A stretch of 14,543 nt of DNA, taken from the NCBI GenBank assembly GCA_045594105.1, contig JAZNXY010000053.1, forward strand, positions 1-14,543. Reading direction: 5' to 3'. Shown piece by piece: positions 7,789 through 13,705 of the stretch. The notes below the pieces were generated by a model. That model had not been told where the DNA came from. It worked only from the letters and a program-made list of their open reading frames with translations, and did not search any database. The DNA comes from URNF01 sp045594105 (lineage in GTDB: Bacteria > Bacillota > Clostridia > Oscillospirales > Acutalibacteraceae). The position numbers and the translations under genes are program-made. Each line of letters begins with the position of its first letter. The stretch's first letter is position 1.

Positions 7789-8763
7789 CTACATCATAAA
7801 CCACATGTTTCCAAAGGTTGAAATAATATATAAAACAGCATAGGCGATGGCACCTAATACCATTGCACCGCCACCAAGTCGGGATAAGGCGAAGTCAGAA
7901 CCGTTTTCTGCTTTCCATTTTGCGATTCTTTTCTTGGCGATTCCAAAGTACAGATGATTACCTAAAAGACCAAAGAAAATACGAATCAGCAATTGTATGA
8001 CCGAACAAAGCAGAATAATCATTTCCCAACGTACAAACAAGGGATCGCTGACGAATTGCTGCATAAGTGCCGCCAATTCCGTGTATTCCGTGATGGTCGA
8101 AGCACCGAGATATCCGTAAAGGAAAAAGGTGGTGCAAAACGTTTGCAGTACCTCAAACAACAGTACAATTGTGCCATACAGATATTGCTTGCGGTACCAG
8201 AGCCAATACGGTGTCAGCAGAAAAGCTGCCCAATTCCAGCTGACCGCAGTTTCCTGTCGGTACAGTTTTTTGAAGCGAAGCAGATAGTAATGTGCGTTTT
8301 GACCGACAAACACACGTAAATCTCGGGCTTTTACACCGTCGATTTCTTCGTTATCATCCATATATGTCTGGCGGTCCGGTGCAGTAAAAGGACGATACTC
8401 ACGGTAATCGTTGCCCGAAAAATGTTGCTGCTGTGCGCTTTGCCATTCTTCCGCTTCCAAGGCGTGTCCGCAGTGGGAACAAAACTCTGCAAAAGCCGAG
8501 TTTTTGGTACCGCAGTGCGCACAAACGTGTGTTGTGTCAACAGAAGTGTTCTCAGCAGCACCTTCTTTTGCAGCGGCTGCAGCGGCTTTTTCACGGCTCC
8601 ACTGTTCGGGTGTGTTATGTGCACTCGCATAGAAGCACTGTTTTTGCTTCTTCCAGCAAGCTCTATGATGCGGTGCACCGCAATCCGGACAGGTAACGAT
8701 ATCATCAGTATCTTTGAACGGTTGCTCACACACGGGACAGGAATATCCTTCGTAGAAAAACAT
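7789..8763 (-). CDS. RING-like zinc-finger / zinc-ribbon / DUF2628-type membrane protein
   Basis: The 324-residue product has two zinc-binding parts and a membrane part. Residues 9-43 form a RING-like cluster: C9, C12, C25, C28, H32 or H33, C36 and C43 (CPVC, CPDC, HHRACW), resembling the prokaryotic RING family. An Ala-rich helix follows at about 56-70. A zinc ribbon lies at 81-98 (C81, C84, C95, C98: CAHC, CSHC). After a polar linker, residues from about 160 resemble DUF2628: an amphipathic segment, then SWNWAAFLLTPYWLWYRKQY and about four hydrophobic helices to the C-terminus. The zinc domains should face the cytoplasm. The ATG has GGAGG six bases upstream and a consensus promoter lies 31 bases before the start. 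It precedes galU by ten bases. Function unknown; the fingers could mediate protein or nucleic-acid contacts. Confidence 0.75.
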   Translation of the reverse strand: MFFYEGYSCPVCEQPFKDTDDIVTCPDCGAPHHRACWKKQKQCFYASAHNTPEQWSREKAAAAAAKEGAAENTSVDTTHVCAHCGTKNSAFAEFCSHCGHALEAEEWQSAQQQHFSGNDYREYRPFTAPDRQTYMDDNEEIDGVKARDLRVFVGQNAHYYLLRFKKLYRQETAVSWNWAAFLLTPYWLWYRKQYLYGTIVLLFEVLQTFCTTFFLYGYLGASTITEYTELAALMQQFVSDPLFVRWEMIILLCSVIQLLIRIFFGLLGNHLYFGIAKKRIAKWKAENGSDFALSRLGGGAMVLGAIAYAVLYIISTFGNMWFMM

Positions 8764-8793
8764 ACAAATCCTCCGTTTGTCATCTATACGCTT

Positions 8794-8822
8794 ATTGTAC
8801 CTTTTTCAAACGATTTGTGCAA
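8794..8822 (-). promoter_or_regulatory. Sigma-A-type promoter for the zinc-finger gene and galU
   Basis: On the minus strand TTGCAC (8822-8817) and TACAAT (8799-8794) are separated by exactly 17 bases. The -10 element ends 30 bases before the ATG at 8763, with GGAGG in between. It is divergent from the promoter at 8870-8898. Confidence 0.72.
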
Positions 8823-8869
8823 GTGTTTTTACTACTATTTATAATTTATTAAAAAATGAGAGTATGTAA

Positions 8870-8898
8870 TTGATATTTGAGAGAAAAAGCAGTATAAT
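8870..8898 (+). promoter_or_regulatory. Sigma-A-type promoter for the M42 peptidase operon
   Basis: TTGATA at 8870-8875 and a perfect TATAAT at 8893-8898 are separated by 17 bases. The start codon is at 8932, with GAGGTG at 8918-8923 as the ribosome binding site eight bases before it. The 5' leader would be short, about 25 bases, leaving no room for a riboswitch. Confidence 0.82.
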
Positions 8899-8931
8899 AC
8901 AGAAAATGGTTTCAAATGAGGTGCTCAACAT

Positions 8932-9960
8932 ATGGAATATATAAAATCATGCGCTAAAGCACTGTGCGATGCTGTCGGTGTGGGCGGAGAAAGACAGGTA
9001 TGCGAACAAGCACAATTGTTGTTAAAACCGTATACGAAGGATATTTCTGTCGATGCTATGGGAAACATTATCGCTACTATCCCAAGCGGTGTGGCAGATG
9101 CCCCTGTTGTTTTGTTGGAAGCACACATGGATGAAATCGGCTTTGTTGTTACCACCGTTACCGAAGATGGCTTTTTGCAGGTTGCCTGCTGCGGTGGTGT
9201 AGATAAACGTTGCTTGACAGCTGCACCTGTCACGGTATGGACCGAATGCCCCTTAAACGGTGTATTTTGCTCCACACCACCGCATTTGAACAAAGAAAAA
9301 GAGAATAATAAAGTGCCCGATGAACAGGATTTGTATATCGATTTGGGATTACCTGCAGACGAAGTCAAAAGGTTGGTAAAGCCGGGTACACGTGTTTCCT
9401 TTGCCGCTAATTTTGCGGAGATGACAGGGGAGTGTATCACGTCAAAAGCACTGGATAATCGAGCGGGTATGACCGCTATCTTATACGCATTATCTTTGTT
9501 AAAAAATAATCCTTCTCCATACAATATAACGGTATTGTTTTCTGTGCAGGAGGAGCTCGGTTGCCGTGGCGCACAGACGGGCAGCTTTGCAGTAGATGCG
9601 GATTTTGCGATTGTTACAGACGTAAGCTTTGCACATACCCCTGACAGTAAAAAAGAGCTTTGCGGAGAGCTTGGTGAAGGGGCGATGATAGGTGTTGCTC
9701 CTACCTTGTCGCAAGAGCTTTCCGCACGTATACAACAAATTGCTGCCCAAAGCAGTATTCCGTATCAGATTGAGGTTATGGGCGGAAAAACGGGGACAGA
9801 TGCAGACGTTATTAGTGTTTCCCGCCATGGTATTCCTACGGCTTTGCTGTCGATACCGTTACGGTATATGCATACACCTGTCGAAACCGTAAGCTGCAAA
9901 GATATTGCCGCTGTCGGTACGTGTATGGCGGCATATCTCCGGAAAGGGTGGGAAGAATGA
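8932..9960 (+). CDS. M42-family metallo-aminopeptidase (paralogue 1)
   Basis: The 342-residue product has the full set of M42 metal and catalytic motifs. These are H65 in AHMDEIG with D67, bridging D175 in KALDNRAG, E207-E208 in QEELGCRGA, D230 in VTDVSF and H314 in MHTPVE. M42 enzymes are dinuclear metal aminopeptidases that form large hollow cytoplasmic assemblies and trim peptides; members were once annotated as endoglucanase M, which is not the likely activity. The central beta-domain (about 70-165) is present, with GGVDKR and a GVFCSTPPHL segment; it contains an unusual number of cysteines near residues 85-115. The gene is first in an operon behind a consensus promoter, and its TGA overlaps the next ATG as ATGA. 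Substrate preference cannot be read from sequence. Confidence 0.9.
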   Translation: MEYIKSCAKALCDAVGVGGERQVCEQAQLLLKPYTKDISVDAMGNIIATIPSGVADAPVVLLEAHMDEIGFVVTTVTEDGFLQVACCGGVDKRCLTAAPVTVWTECPLNGVFCSTPPHLNKEKENNKVPDEQDLYIDLGLPADEVKRLVKPGTRVSFAANFAEMTGECITSKALDNRAGMTAILYALSLLKNNPSPYNITVLFSVQEELGCRGAQTGSFAVDADFAIVTDVSFAHTPDSKKELCGELGEGAMIGVAPTLSQELSARIQQIAAQSSIPYQIEVMGGKTGTDADVISVSRHGIPTALLSIPLRYMHTPVETVSCKDIAAVGTCMAAYLRKGWEE

Positions 9961-10970
9961 AAGCGTTATTGAAAACATTGTGCGAGCTTGACGGTGTATC
10001 CGGCAGGGAAGAAGCAGTCAGAAGATACATTCTTGATACGCTTTCTACCTTCAAAACACCGATGCAGGTTTCTGTTGATCCTTTGGGTAATGTTATTTGT
10101 CGGTTGATTGGAGAAAAACGTCCCAACAAACGAATAATGCTGTGTGCACACATGGATGAAGTAGGACTGATCATTACGTCTGTGACGAATGACGGCTTTT
10201 TACGTTTTGAAACGGTTGGTGGCATCAGTGATGCGGCTTTATACGGTAAACGTGTGAGAATCGGCGGAATCGTCGGCGTTATCGGCTGTAAAGCCGTTCA
10301 CCTTTGCAGCAAAGAGGAAAAAGAAAAGATACCCCAAAAGCATGAACTGGTGATAGATATCGGTGTGTCCGCCGAAATTGCCAAAACACTGGTAAAACCG
10401 GGTGACGTTGCGGTGTTTGATGCACCGGTCACACAATTACAGTCATTGGTTATGGGAAAAGCAATTGACGATCGTATCGGCTGTGCCCTGCTTTTACAAT
10501 TGGCAGAAAAACAACCCTTGTACGATATAACGTTGGCTTTTACCGTGCAGGAAGAGGTTGGTACACGTGGTGCAGGACCTGCGGCATTTACAGTGGCACC
10601 GGATATGGCACTGGTTATTGAAACAACAACAGCTGCGGATGTTGCAGGTATTACGGAAGGCAACCATGTTTGTAAGGTCGGGAACGGTCCCGTTATTTCT
10701 TTTATGGATCGTCATACCTTATACGATGCGGATTTGTATACTGAAATTCGTAACCTCGCAGATGCAAACAATATTCCGAATCAAACCAAAACACTTGTTG
10801 CGGGCGGTAACGATGCAGGTGCTATACAAAGAACAGCAGCCGGTATTCGTGTTGCAGCAATCTCGGTGCCTTGCCGATATTTGCACTCCTCGGCTTGTGT
10901 TTGCTCTTTGACGGATGCGGAAAATCTACAACGACTGTTGCACATCTTAGTGGAGGTGTTGCCGCAGTGA
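9957..10970 (+). CDS. M42-family metallo-aminopeptidase (paralogue 2)
   Basis: The start is the ATG at 9957, which overlaps the upstream stop (ATGA) and follows a purine-rich GGGTGGGAAGA; an earlier in-frame ATG at 9921 lies inside the upstream gene. The 337-residue product carries the M42 motifs: H65 in AHMDEVGLI, D171 in KAIDDRIG, E199-E200 in QEEVGTRGA and H310 in RYLHSSA. The metal-ligand position that is Asp230 in the upstream paralogue is glutamate here (E222 in VIETTTAAD), probably a conservative change found in a subgroup of the family. The central region contains GGISDAALYGKRV and LVIDIGVS. Sequence difference from its neighbour suggests an old duplication. Translational coupling of the two would favour matched amounts, as expected for a mixed oligomer, but that is inference. 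Confidence 0.89.
   Translation: MKALLKTLCELDGVSGREEAVRRYILDTLSTFKTPMQVSVDPLGNVICRLIGEKRPNKRIMLCAHMDEVGLIITSVTNDGFLRFETVGGISDAALYGKRVRIGGIVGVIGCKAVHLCSKEEKEKIPQKHELVIDIGVSAEIAKTLVKPGDVAVFDAPVTQLQSLVMGKAIDDRIGCALLLQLAEKQPLYDITLAFTVQEEVGTRGAGPAAFTVAPDMALVIETTTAADVAGITEGNHVCKVGNGPVISFMDRHTLYDADLYTEIRNLADANNIPNQTKTLVAGGNDAGAIQRTAAGIRVAAISVPCRYLHSSACVCSLTDAENLQRLLHILVEVLPQ
10952..10958 (+). promoter_or_regulatory. Ribosome binding site that sets the GNAT gene start
   Basis: GGAGGTG at 10952-10958 lies eight bases before the GTG at 10967. The longer frame from the ATG at 10871 would overlap the upstream peptidase gene by 100 bases and has no comparable site. The GTG forms a GTGA overlap with the upstream stop. 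Confidence 0.75.
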
Positions 10971-11707
10971 TCCGTTTACTCAAAGCGGAGACTCTGCCTT
11001 CTTTTGAGGTGAATTGGCAGAGTACATATATTACATCACGCTATTTGGCGTACGGTAGCGATGCTGCTTTTGCACCGTTTTATATAGATGAACATAATAC
11101 CGTTTTATCTGTACTAAACGGTCACGGGATTTTATATGCCACACAGCCGGATATCGAAGAGTGGACGTGCTTTTTGGCTATGCATCCTGATATCACCACG
11201 GTTACTGCCTCTGCAGAGATTGCCAAAACTTTGGCAATCACATTACAACAACCAATAACAGGGAAAAAGGTTATGCGTTTGACCACGAATTTGTCTGTTC
11301 CCACAGCAGCGGTAACAGAACAGATGCCACGACAGATATATCCGCTGTTATCTGAGGTTTTCGGGAGTACAATGCCCGCCTTTGATGATTGGTATGTAGA
11401 TGTTTCTCACCGCTTGCGGCACGATAATTGTACAGTGGCAGGCATTACGTGGGACGGACAAACGGTGTCTACCGCTATGACCGTGGCACAAACGGGACAG
11501 GCGGTTGTTATCGGTGCGGTCGCAACTGCCCAAAAGGCGAGAAAGCGGGGTTTTGCGGCACAATGCATTGCATATCTCGCCAATAAACACGCAGGAAAAG
11601 AAATTATGATTTCTCCGAAAAACCCGTACGCAGAGCAACTCTACACGGAAATGGGATTTACTGTTACCGATACTATAGCACAAATTAACACAAAGGAAGA
11701 AGATTAA
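10967..11707 (+). CDS. GNAT-family N-acetyltransferase
   Basis: The 246-residue product starts at GTG (read as Met): MIRLLKAETLPSF. The C-terminal third is a GNAT fold. The acetyl-CoA pyrophosphate-binding loop is R192-K-R-G195-F-A197, following the strand AVVIGAVAT, and motif B is NPYAEQLYTEMGF close to the C-terminus. The N-terminal 130 residues look like a divergent first domain, as in two-domain GNATs where only the second half keeps the CoA loop. The enzyme should transfer an acetyl group to an amine; the acceptor is unknown. It overlaps the M42 gene by four bases and is two bases from the PLP-enzyme gene, so it belongs to the same operon. Confidence 0.78.
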   Translation: MIRLLKAETLPSFEVNWQSTYITSRYLAYGSDAAFAPFYIDEHNTVLSVLNGHGILYATQPDIEEWTCFLAMHPDITTVTASAEIAKTLAITLQQPITGKKVMRLTTNLSVPTAAVTEQMPRQIYPLLSEVFGSTMPAFDDWYVDVSHRLRHDNCTVAGITWDGQTVSTAMTVAQTGQAVVIGAVATAQKARKRGFAAQCIAYLANKHAGKEIMISPKNPYAEQLYTEMGFTVTDTIAQINTKEED

Positions 11708-11709
11708 AG

Positions 11710-12987
11710 ATGGATACTACATTTTTTCAGTTTGACAGCAAACTGATTGCATTGGCAAATGATATTGAACACGGTCTGAAAACACGTTTTGCGGAAATTG
11801 ATGCGGTGACAGAATACAATCAACACAAGGTGCTGTCGGCATTTATTCGTCACGGTGTGAGCGAAACGCATTTCACGCCAACCACAGGTTACGGCTACGG
11901 TGACCGCGGCAGAGATAAGCTGGACGAAGTGTTTGCGGATATTTTCGAAACCGAAGATGCCCTTGTCAGACATAGTATTTTGTCTGGTACACATGCAATT
12001 GCAATTGCTTTGTTTGGTATACTGTGTCCAGGTGATATTCTGTTGGCTGCTACAGGCAGACCGTATGACACGTTACACCAGGTAATCGGTATTAACGAGA
12101 AAAATCCCGGCTCTTTGGCGGAAATGGGTGTGGAATACAAAGAAGTATGCTTAAATGATGCAGGAAAACCCGATTTAGAGGGTATTACAGCAGCTTTACA
12201 GGCGTATCCTGCCATCAAAATGGTACATATTCAACGATCCAAAGGATATGCTACCCGTCCTTCGTTACACGTTGACGAGATAGGGGAGATAGTACGTGTT
12301 GTACGTAGTGTACGTCGGGATGTTGTGATCTTTGCAGATGATTGTTACGGTGAATTTGTTGAAAAGCATGAGCCGACAGCGGTTGGTGTAGATCTGATGG
12401 CAGGTTCGCTGATTAAAAACGCCGGTGGCGGTATCGCTGAAAACGGCGGTTATATTTGCGGCAAAAGAGAGCTTGTGGAACGCTGCTCATTCCGTATGAC
12501 AACACCCGGTCTCGGCAGAGAAATCGGTGCTTCACTCGGTCATAATCGCACATTGTTTATGGGCTTGTTCCATGCGCCGCATGTGACGGGTGAAGCGTTG
12601 AAAACCGCTGTATTTGCTGCGGCACTTATGGAAAAAATGGGCTTCAAGGCAATGCCCGCAGCAATGGATCCTCGTGCAGACATCATAGAAACACTGTATT
12701 TGGAAACACCCGAGGCGCTAATCGCTTTTTGCCGTGGCTTACAGGGTGGTTCGCCGGTGGATGCGTTTGTTGTACCCGAACCGAGTGAAATGCCCGGCTA
12801 TGACAGCGATGTGATTATGGCAGCCGGGGCATTTACTATGGGTGCTTCTATTGAATTGTCAGCAGATGCACCTTTGAGAGAACCGTTTGCGGTATTTATG
12901 CAGGGAGGACTGCAGTATCATTCCGGCAAGATCGGCATCTTAAGCGCCGCACAAAAACTTTTAGATGAAGGTATTGTAAAGCTGTAA
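11710..12987 (+). CDS. Met_gamma_lyase-family PLP enzyme (methionine gamma-lyase family / 'aluminium resistance' protein)
   Basis: The 425-residue product is full length for this PLP family (Pfam Met_gamma_lyase), related to Cys/Met-metabolism enzymes. K236 in SLIKNAGGG is the expected Schiff-base lysine. D210-D211 in FADDCYGEF is the PLP-pyridine aspartate region. YGYGDRGRDKLDEVFADIF and SGTHAIAIALFG are typical N-terminal segments, and MTTPGLGREIGASLGH and GAFTMGASIELSAD occur in the C-terminal half. Relatives have been named after aluminium tolerance or methionine gamma-lyase activity, but the physiological substrate is generally not established. AAAGGAAGAAG precedes the ATG, and the gap from the GNAT stop is two bases. 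It is last in the operon and is followed by a strong terminator. Amino-acid catabolism alongside two aminopeptidases is a plausible theme. Confidence 0.9.
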   Translation: MDTTFFQFDSKLIALANDIEHGLKTRFAEIDAVTEYNQHKVLSAFIRHGVSETHFTPTTGYGYGDRGRDKLDEVFADIFETEDALVRHSILSGTHAIAIALFGILCPGDILLAATGRPYDTLHQVIGINEKNPGSLAEMGVEYKEVCLNDAGKPDLEGITAALQAYPAIKMVHIQRSKGYATRPSLHVDEIGEIVRVVRSVRRDVVIFADDCYGEFVEKHEPTAVGVDLMAGSLIKNAGGGIAENGGYICGKRELVERCSFRMTTPGLGREIGASLGHNRTLFMGLFHAPHVTGEALKTAVFAAALMEKMGFKAMPAAMDPRADIIETLYLETPEALIAFCRGLQGGSPVDAFVVPEPSEMPGYDSDVIMAAGAFTMGASIELSADAPLREPFAVFMQGGLQYHSGKIGILSAAQKLLDEGIVKL

Positions 12988-12990
12988 TTT

Positions 12991-13036
12991 AAAAATCCTT
13001 TCTCGATATCACAATTCGAGAAAGGATTTTTTCTTT
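12991..13036 (+). terminator. Strong rho-independent terminator of the M42-GNAT-PLP operon
   Basis: A 16-bp stem pairs 12991-13006 (AAAAATCCTTTCTCGA) with 13016-13031 around a nine-base loop and is followed by more T's (TCTTTTTT). It begins three bases after the stop codon. The A/T-rich outer stem means it could also stop leftward transcription. Confidence 0.93.
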
Positions 13037-13063
13037 TTTAACCACGAAAGAGAAGAAAAGCCC

Positions 13064-13092
13064 TTGACACCTGTCCTCCTATCTGTTATACT
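13064..13092 (+). promoter_or_regulatory. Near-perfect sigma-A promoter
   Basis: TTGACA (perfect -35) at 13064-13069 and TATACT at 13087-13092 are separated by exactly 17 bases. It is the best promoter match in the window. It starts 28 bases past the upstream terminator and points right, into the palindrome at 13094-13125. Confidence 0.85.
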
Positions 13093-13093
13093 A

Positions 13094-13125
13094 TAACTAA
13101 ACAAAATGAATATTTTGTTTAGTTA
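13094..13125. promoter_or_regulatory. 14-bp palindromic operator overlapping the transcription start
   Basis: TAACTAAACAAAAT at 13094-13107 and its exact reverse complement at 13112-13125 flank a four-base spacer (GAAT). The site begins one base after the -10 hexamer, so a bound dimer would block initiation or escape. The TTTAGTTA-type half-site and the position resemble MarR-family operators, which are often autoregulatory; that is analogy only. It is followed at once by the strong Shine-Dalgarno sequence AGGGGAGGG (13126-13134). Confidence 0.7.
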
Positions 13126-13138
13126 AGGGGAGGGCAAA

Positions 13139-13486
13139 ATGGAATATTGGGCTGAATATGGGCTTTTCCCGTGTTACCGTGATGTATCCTGCCTTTGCCT
13201 GCTACAACGTATTTGTTGTTACAGAATAATCTGTTATGTATATACATTTCTCTTTGTAAAAAATATTTTTTCTTTCACACTGTTTTCTTCTTATACTTTT
13301 ATGTTTTTTACAACGGTTTTCAATTTGTCGGAAAACAGCAACTTTTTTTATTGTTTCAAACGTACACTGTATCATTTGAAACAATTAAAATCGCTCCAGA
13401 GCAGAGTTTATTTTTCTAAAAAAACCATTAGATCCGTTATCGTGATATTTTTGCAAAAAAAGCTAACAAACCGAAAGGAATGTTAA
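13139..13486 (+). CDS. Doubtful Phe/Cys-rich ORF behind a strong promoter and ribosome binding site
   Basis: The ATG at 13139 follows AGGGGAGGG at ideal spacing and sits behind the best promoter in the window, so translation probably starts here. The 115-residue reading does not look like a normal protein: about 15 Phe and 8 Cys, a hydrophobic middle (about 25-65), and a basic Lys/Ser-rich tail. I recognise no domain. Only the first 25 or so codons have base composition like neighbouring genes; the rest is AT-rich with T-runs. It could be a small membrane protein, a leader peptide, or the start of a lost gene followed by unrelated DNA. No MarR-like helix-turn-helix is visible despite the operator. 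Confidence 0.25.
   Translation: MEYWAEYGLFPCYRDVSCLCLLQRICCYRIICYVYTFLFVKNIFSFTLFSSYTFMFFTTVFNLSENSNFFYCFKRTLYHLKQLKSLQSRVYFSKKTIRSVIVIFLQKKLTNRKEC
13350..13385. repeat. 11-bp perfect inverted repeat
   Basis: ATTGTTTCAAA at 13350-13360 and TTTGAAACAAT at 13375-13385 are exact reverse complements with a 14-base loop that can form a further short TAC/GTA stem. No T-run follows on either strand, so it is not a terminator. It shares the GTTTCA/TGAAAC half-site with the palindrome at 13673-13687, although in the opposite arrangement. Confidence 0.5.
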
Positions 13487-13521
13487 ACTTTTATGCAGTA
13501 AATGATCTTAGTTGAACGCAG

Positions 13522-13608
13522 CTTATATAATCGCACCTCTTAAGTTATGTACCGTAAACGCAATTACGGCGATACCCTATTCTGTTACGGGGGCGTATAT
13601 TTTATAAG
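13522..13608 (+). other. Candidate structured RNA element with alternative pairings
   Basis: CTTATATAAT (13522-13531) can pair with ATTTTATAAG (13599-13608) with one mismatch, closing an 87-base element. CGC at 13532-13534 can add to it with GCG at 13593-13595. Inside, CCGTAA (13552-13557) can pair either with TTACGG at 13564-13569 or with an identical TTACGG at 13585-13590, two exclusive folds. I could not match it to a known riboswitch class. Chance pairing in AT-rich DNA is a serious alternative. Confidence 0.25.
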
Positions 13609-13612
13609 AATT

Positions 13613-13705
13613 ATGTATTTCAATAGAAGCTATATTTCATTTTTCGTTTGCGTGTTGTTCCCTTTTTACATTGTGAAACTGTTTCACGGAGGATATAGAA
13701 AATGA
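13613..13705 (+). CDS. Possible 30-codon leader ORF overlapping the recombinase start
   Basis: The frame MYFNRSYISFFVCVLFPFYI continues for 10 more residues and ends at TGA 13703-13705, overlapping the recombinase ATG as ATGA. The peptide is hydrophobic with one membrane-like segment and a basic tail. No good ribosome binding site precedes its ATG; the GGGGG at 13589-13593 is about 19 bases away. The overlap mimics the coupling seen elsewhere in this window, but chance is quite possible. Confidence 0.2.
   Translation: MYFNRSYISFFVCVLFPFYIVKLFHGGYRK
13673..13687. promoter_or_regulatory. 15-bp perfect palindrome abutting the recombinase ribosome binding site
   Basis: GTGAAAC, a central T, and GTTTCAC form a perfect odd-centred palindrome at 13673-13687. 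It touches the GGAGG at 13688-13692 that serves the ATG at 13702. It could be an operator for a dimeric repressor, or a short RNA hairpin affecting access to the ribosome binding site. It is not a standard LexA box, and it differs from catabolite-repression sites by its odd centre. Confidence 0.5.

Larger units (their letters stand above)
12988..13701. other. 714-base stretch without a convincing gene, but dense in signals
   Basis: Between the PLP enzyme and the recombinase there is no ORF that I recognise. It holds the operon terminator, a consensus promoter with a palindromic operator and Shine-Dalgarno site (13064-13134), a doubtful Phe/Cys-rich ORF, an 11-bp inverted repeat (13350-13385), a possible folded RNA element (13522-13608), a possible 30-codon leader ORF and a 15-bp palindrome next to the recombinase ribosome binding site. 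From about 13230 the DNA is much richer in A and T, with long T-runs, than the flanking genes. Lost coding sequence or a non-coding RNA locus would both fit. Confidence 0.6.

Noticed and set aside
8925..9524. Minus-strand 199-codon ORF
   Set aside because: It is antisense to the first M42 peptidase, which has all catalytic motifs, a promoter and a ribosome binding site.
10871..10966. N-terminal extension of the GNAT protein with a lipoprotein-like hydrophobic start (LLGLCLLFDGCG)
   Set aside because: It overlaps conserved coding sequence of the M42 gene, and the GTG at 10967 has a much better ribosome binding site.
13158..13229. 23-codon frame starting MGFSRVTVMYPAF in another frame of the signal-rich region
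   Set aside because: It is short, without its own ribosome binding site and with no recognised similarity; noted only as possible remnant coding sequence.
13351..13386. Rho-independent terminator at the 11-bp inverted repeat
   Set aside because: The stem is AT-rich and neither strand has a T-run after it.
13673..13687. SOS (LexA) box or catabolite-repression site
   Set aside because: The palindrome lacks the GAAC-N4-GTTC spacing of Gram-positive LexA boxes and has an odd centre unlike the even-centred catabolite site.
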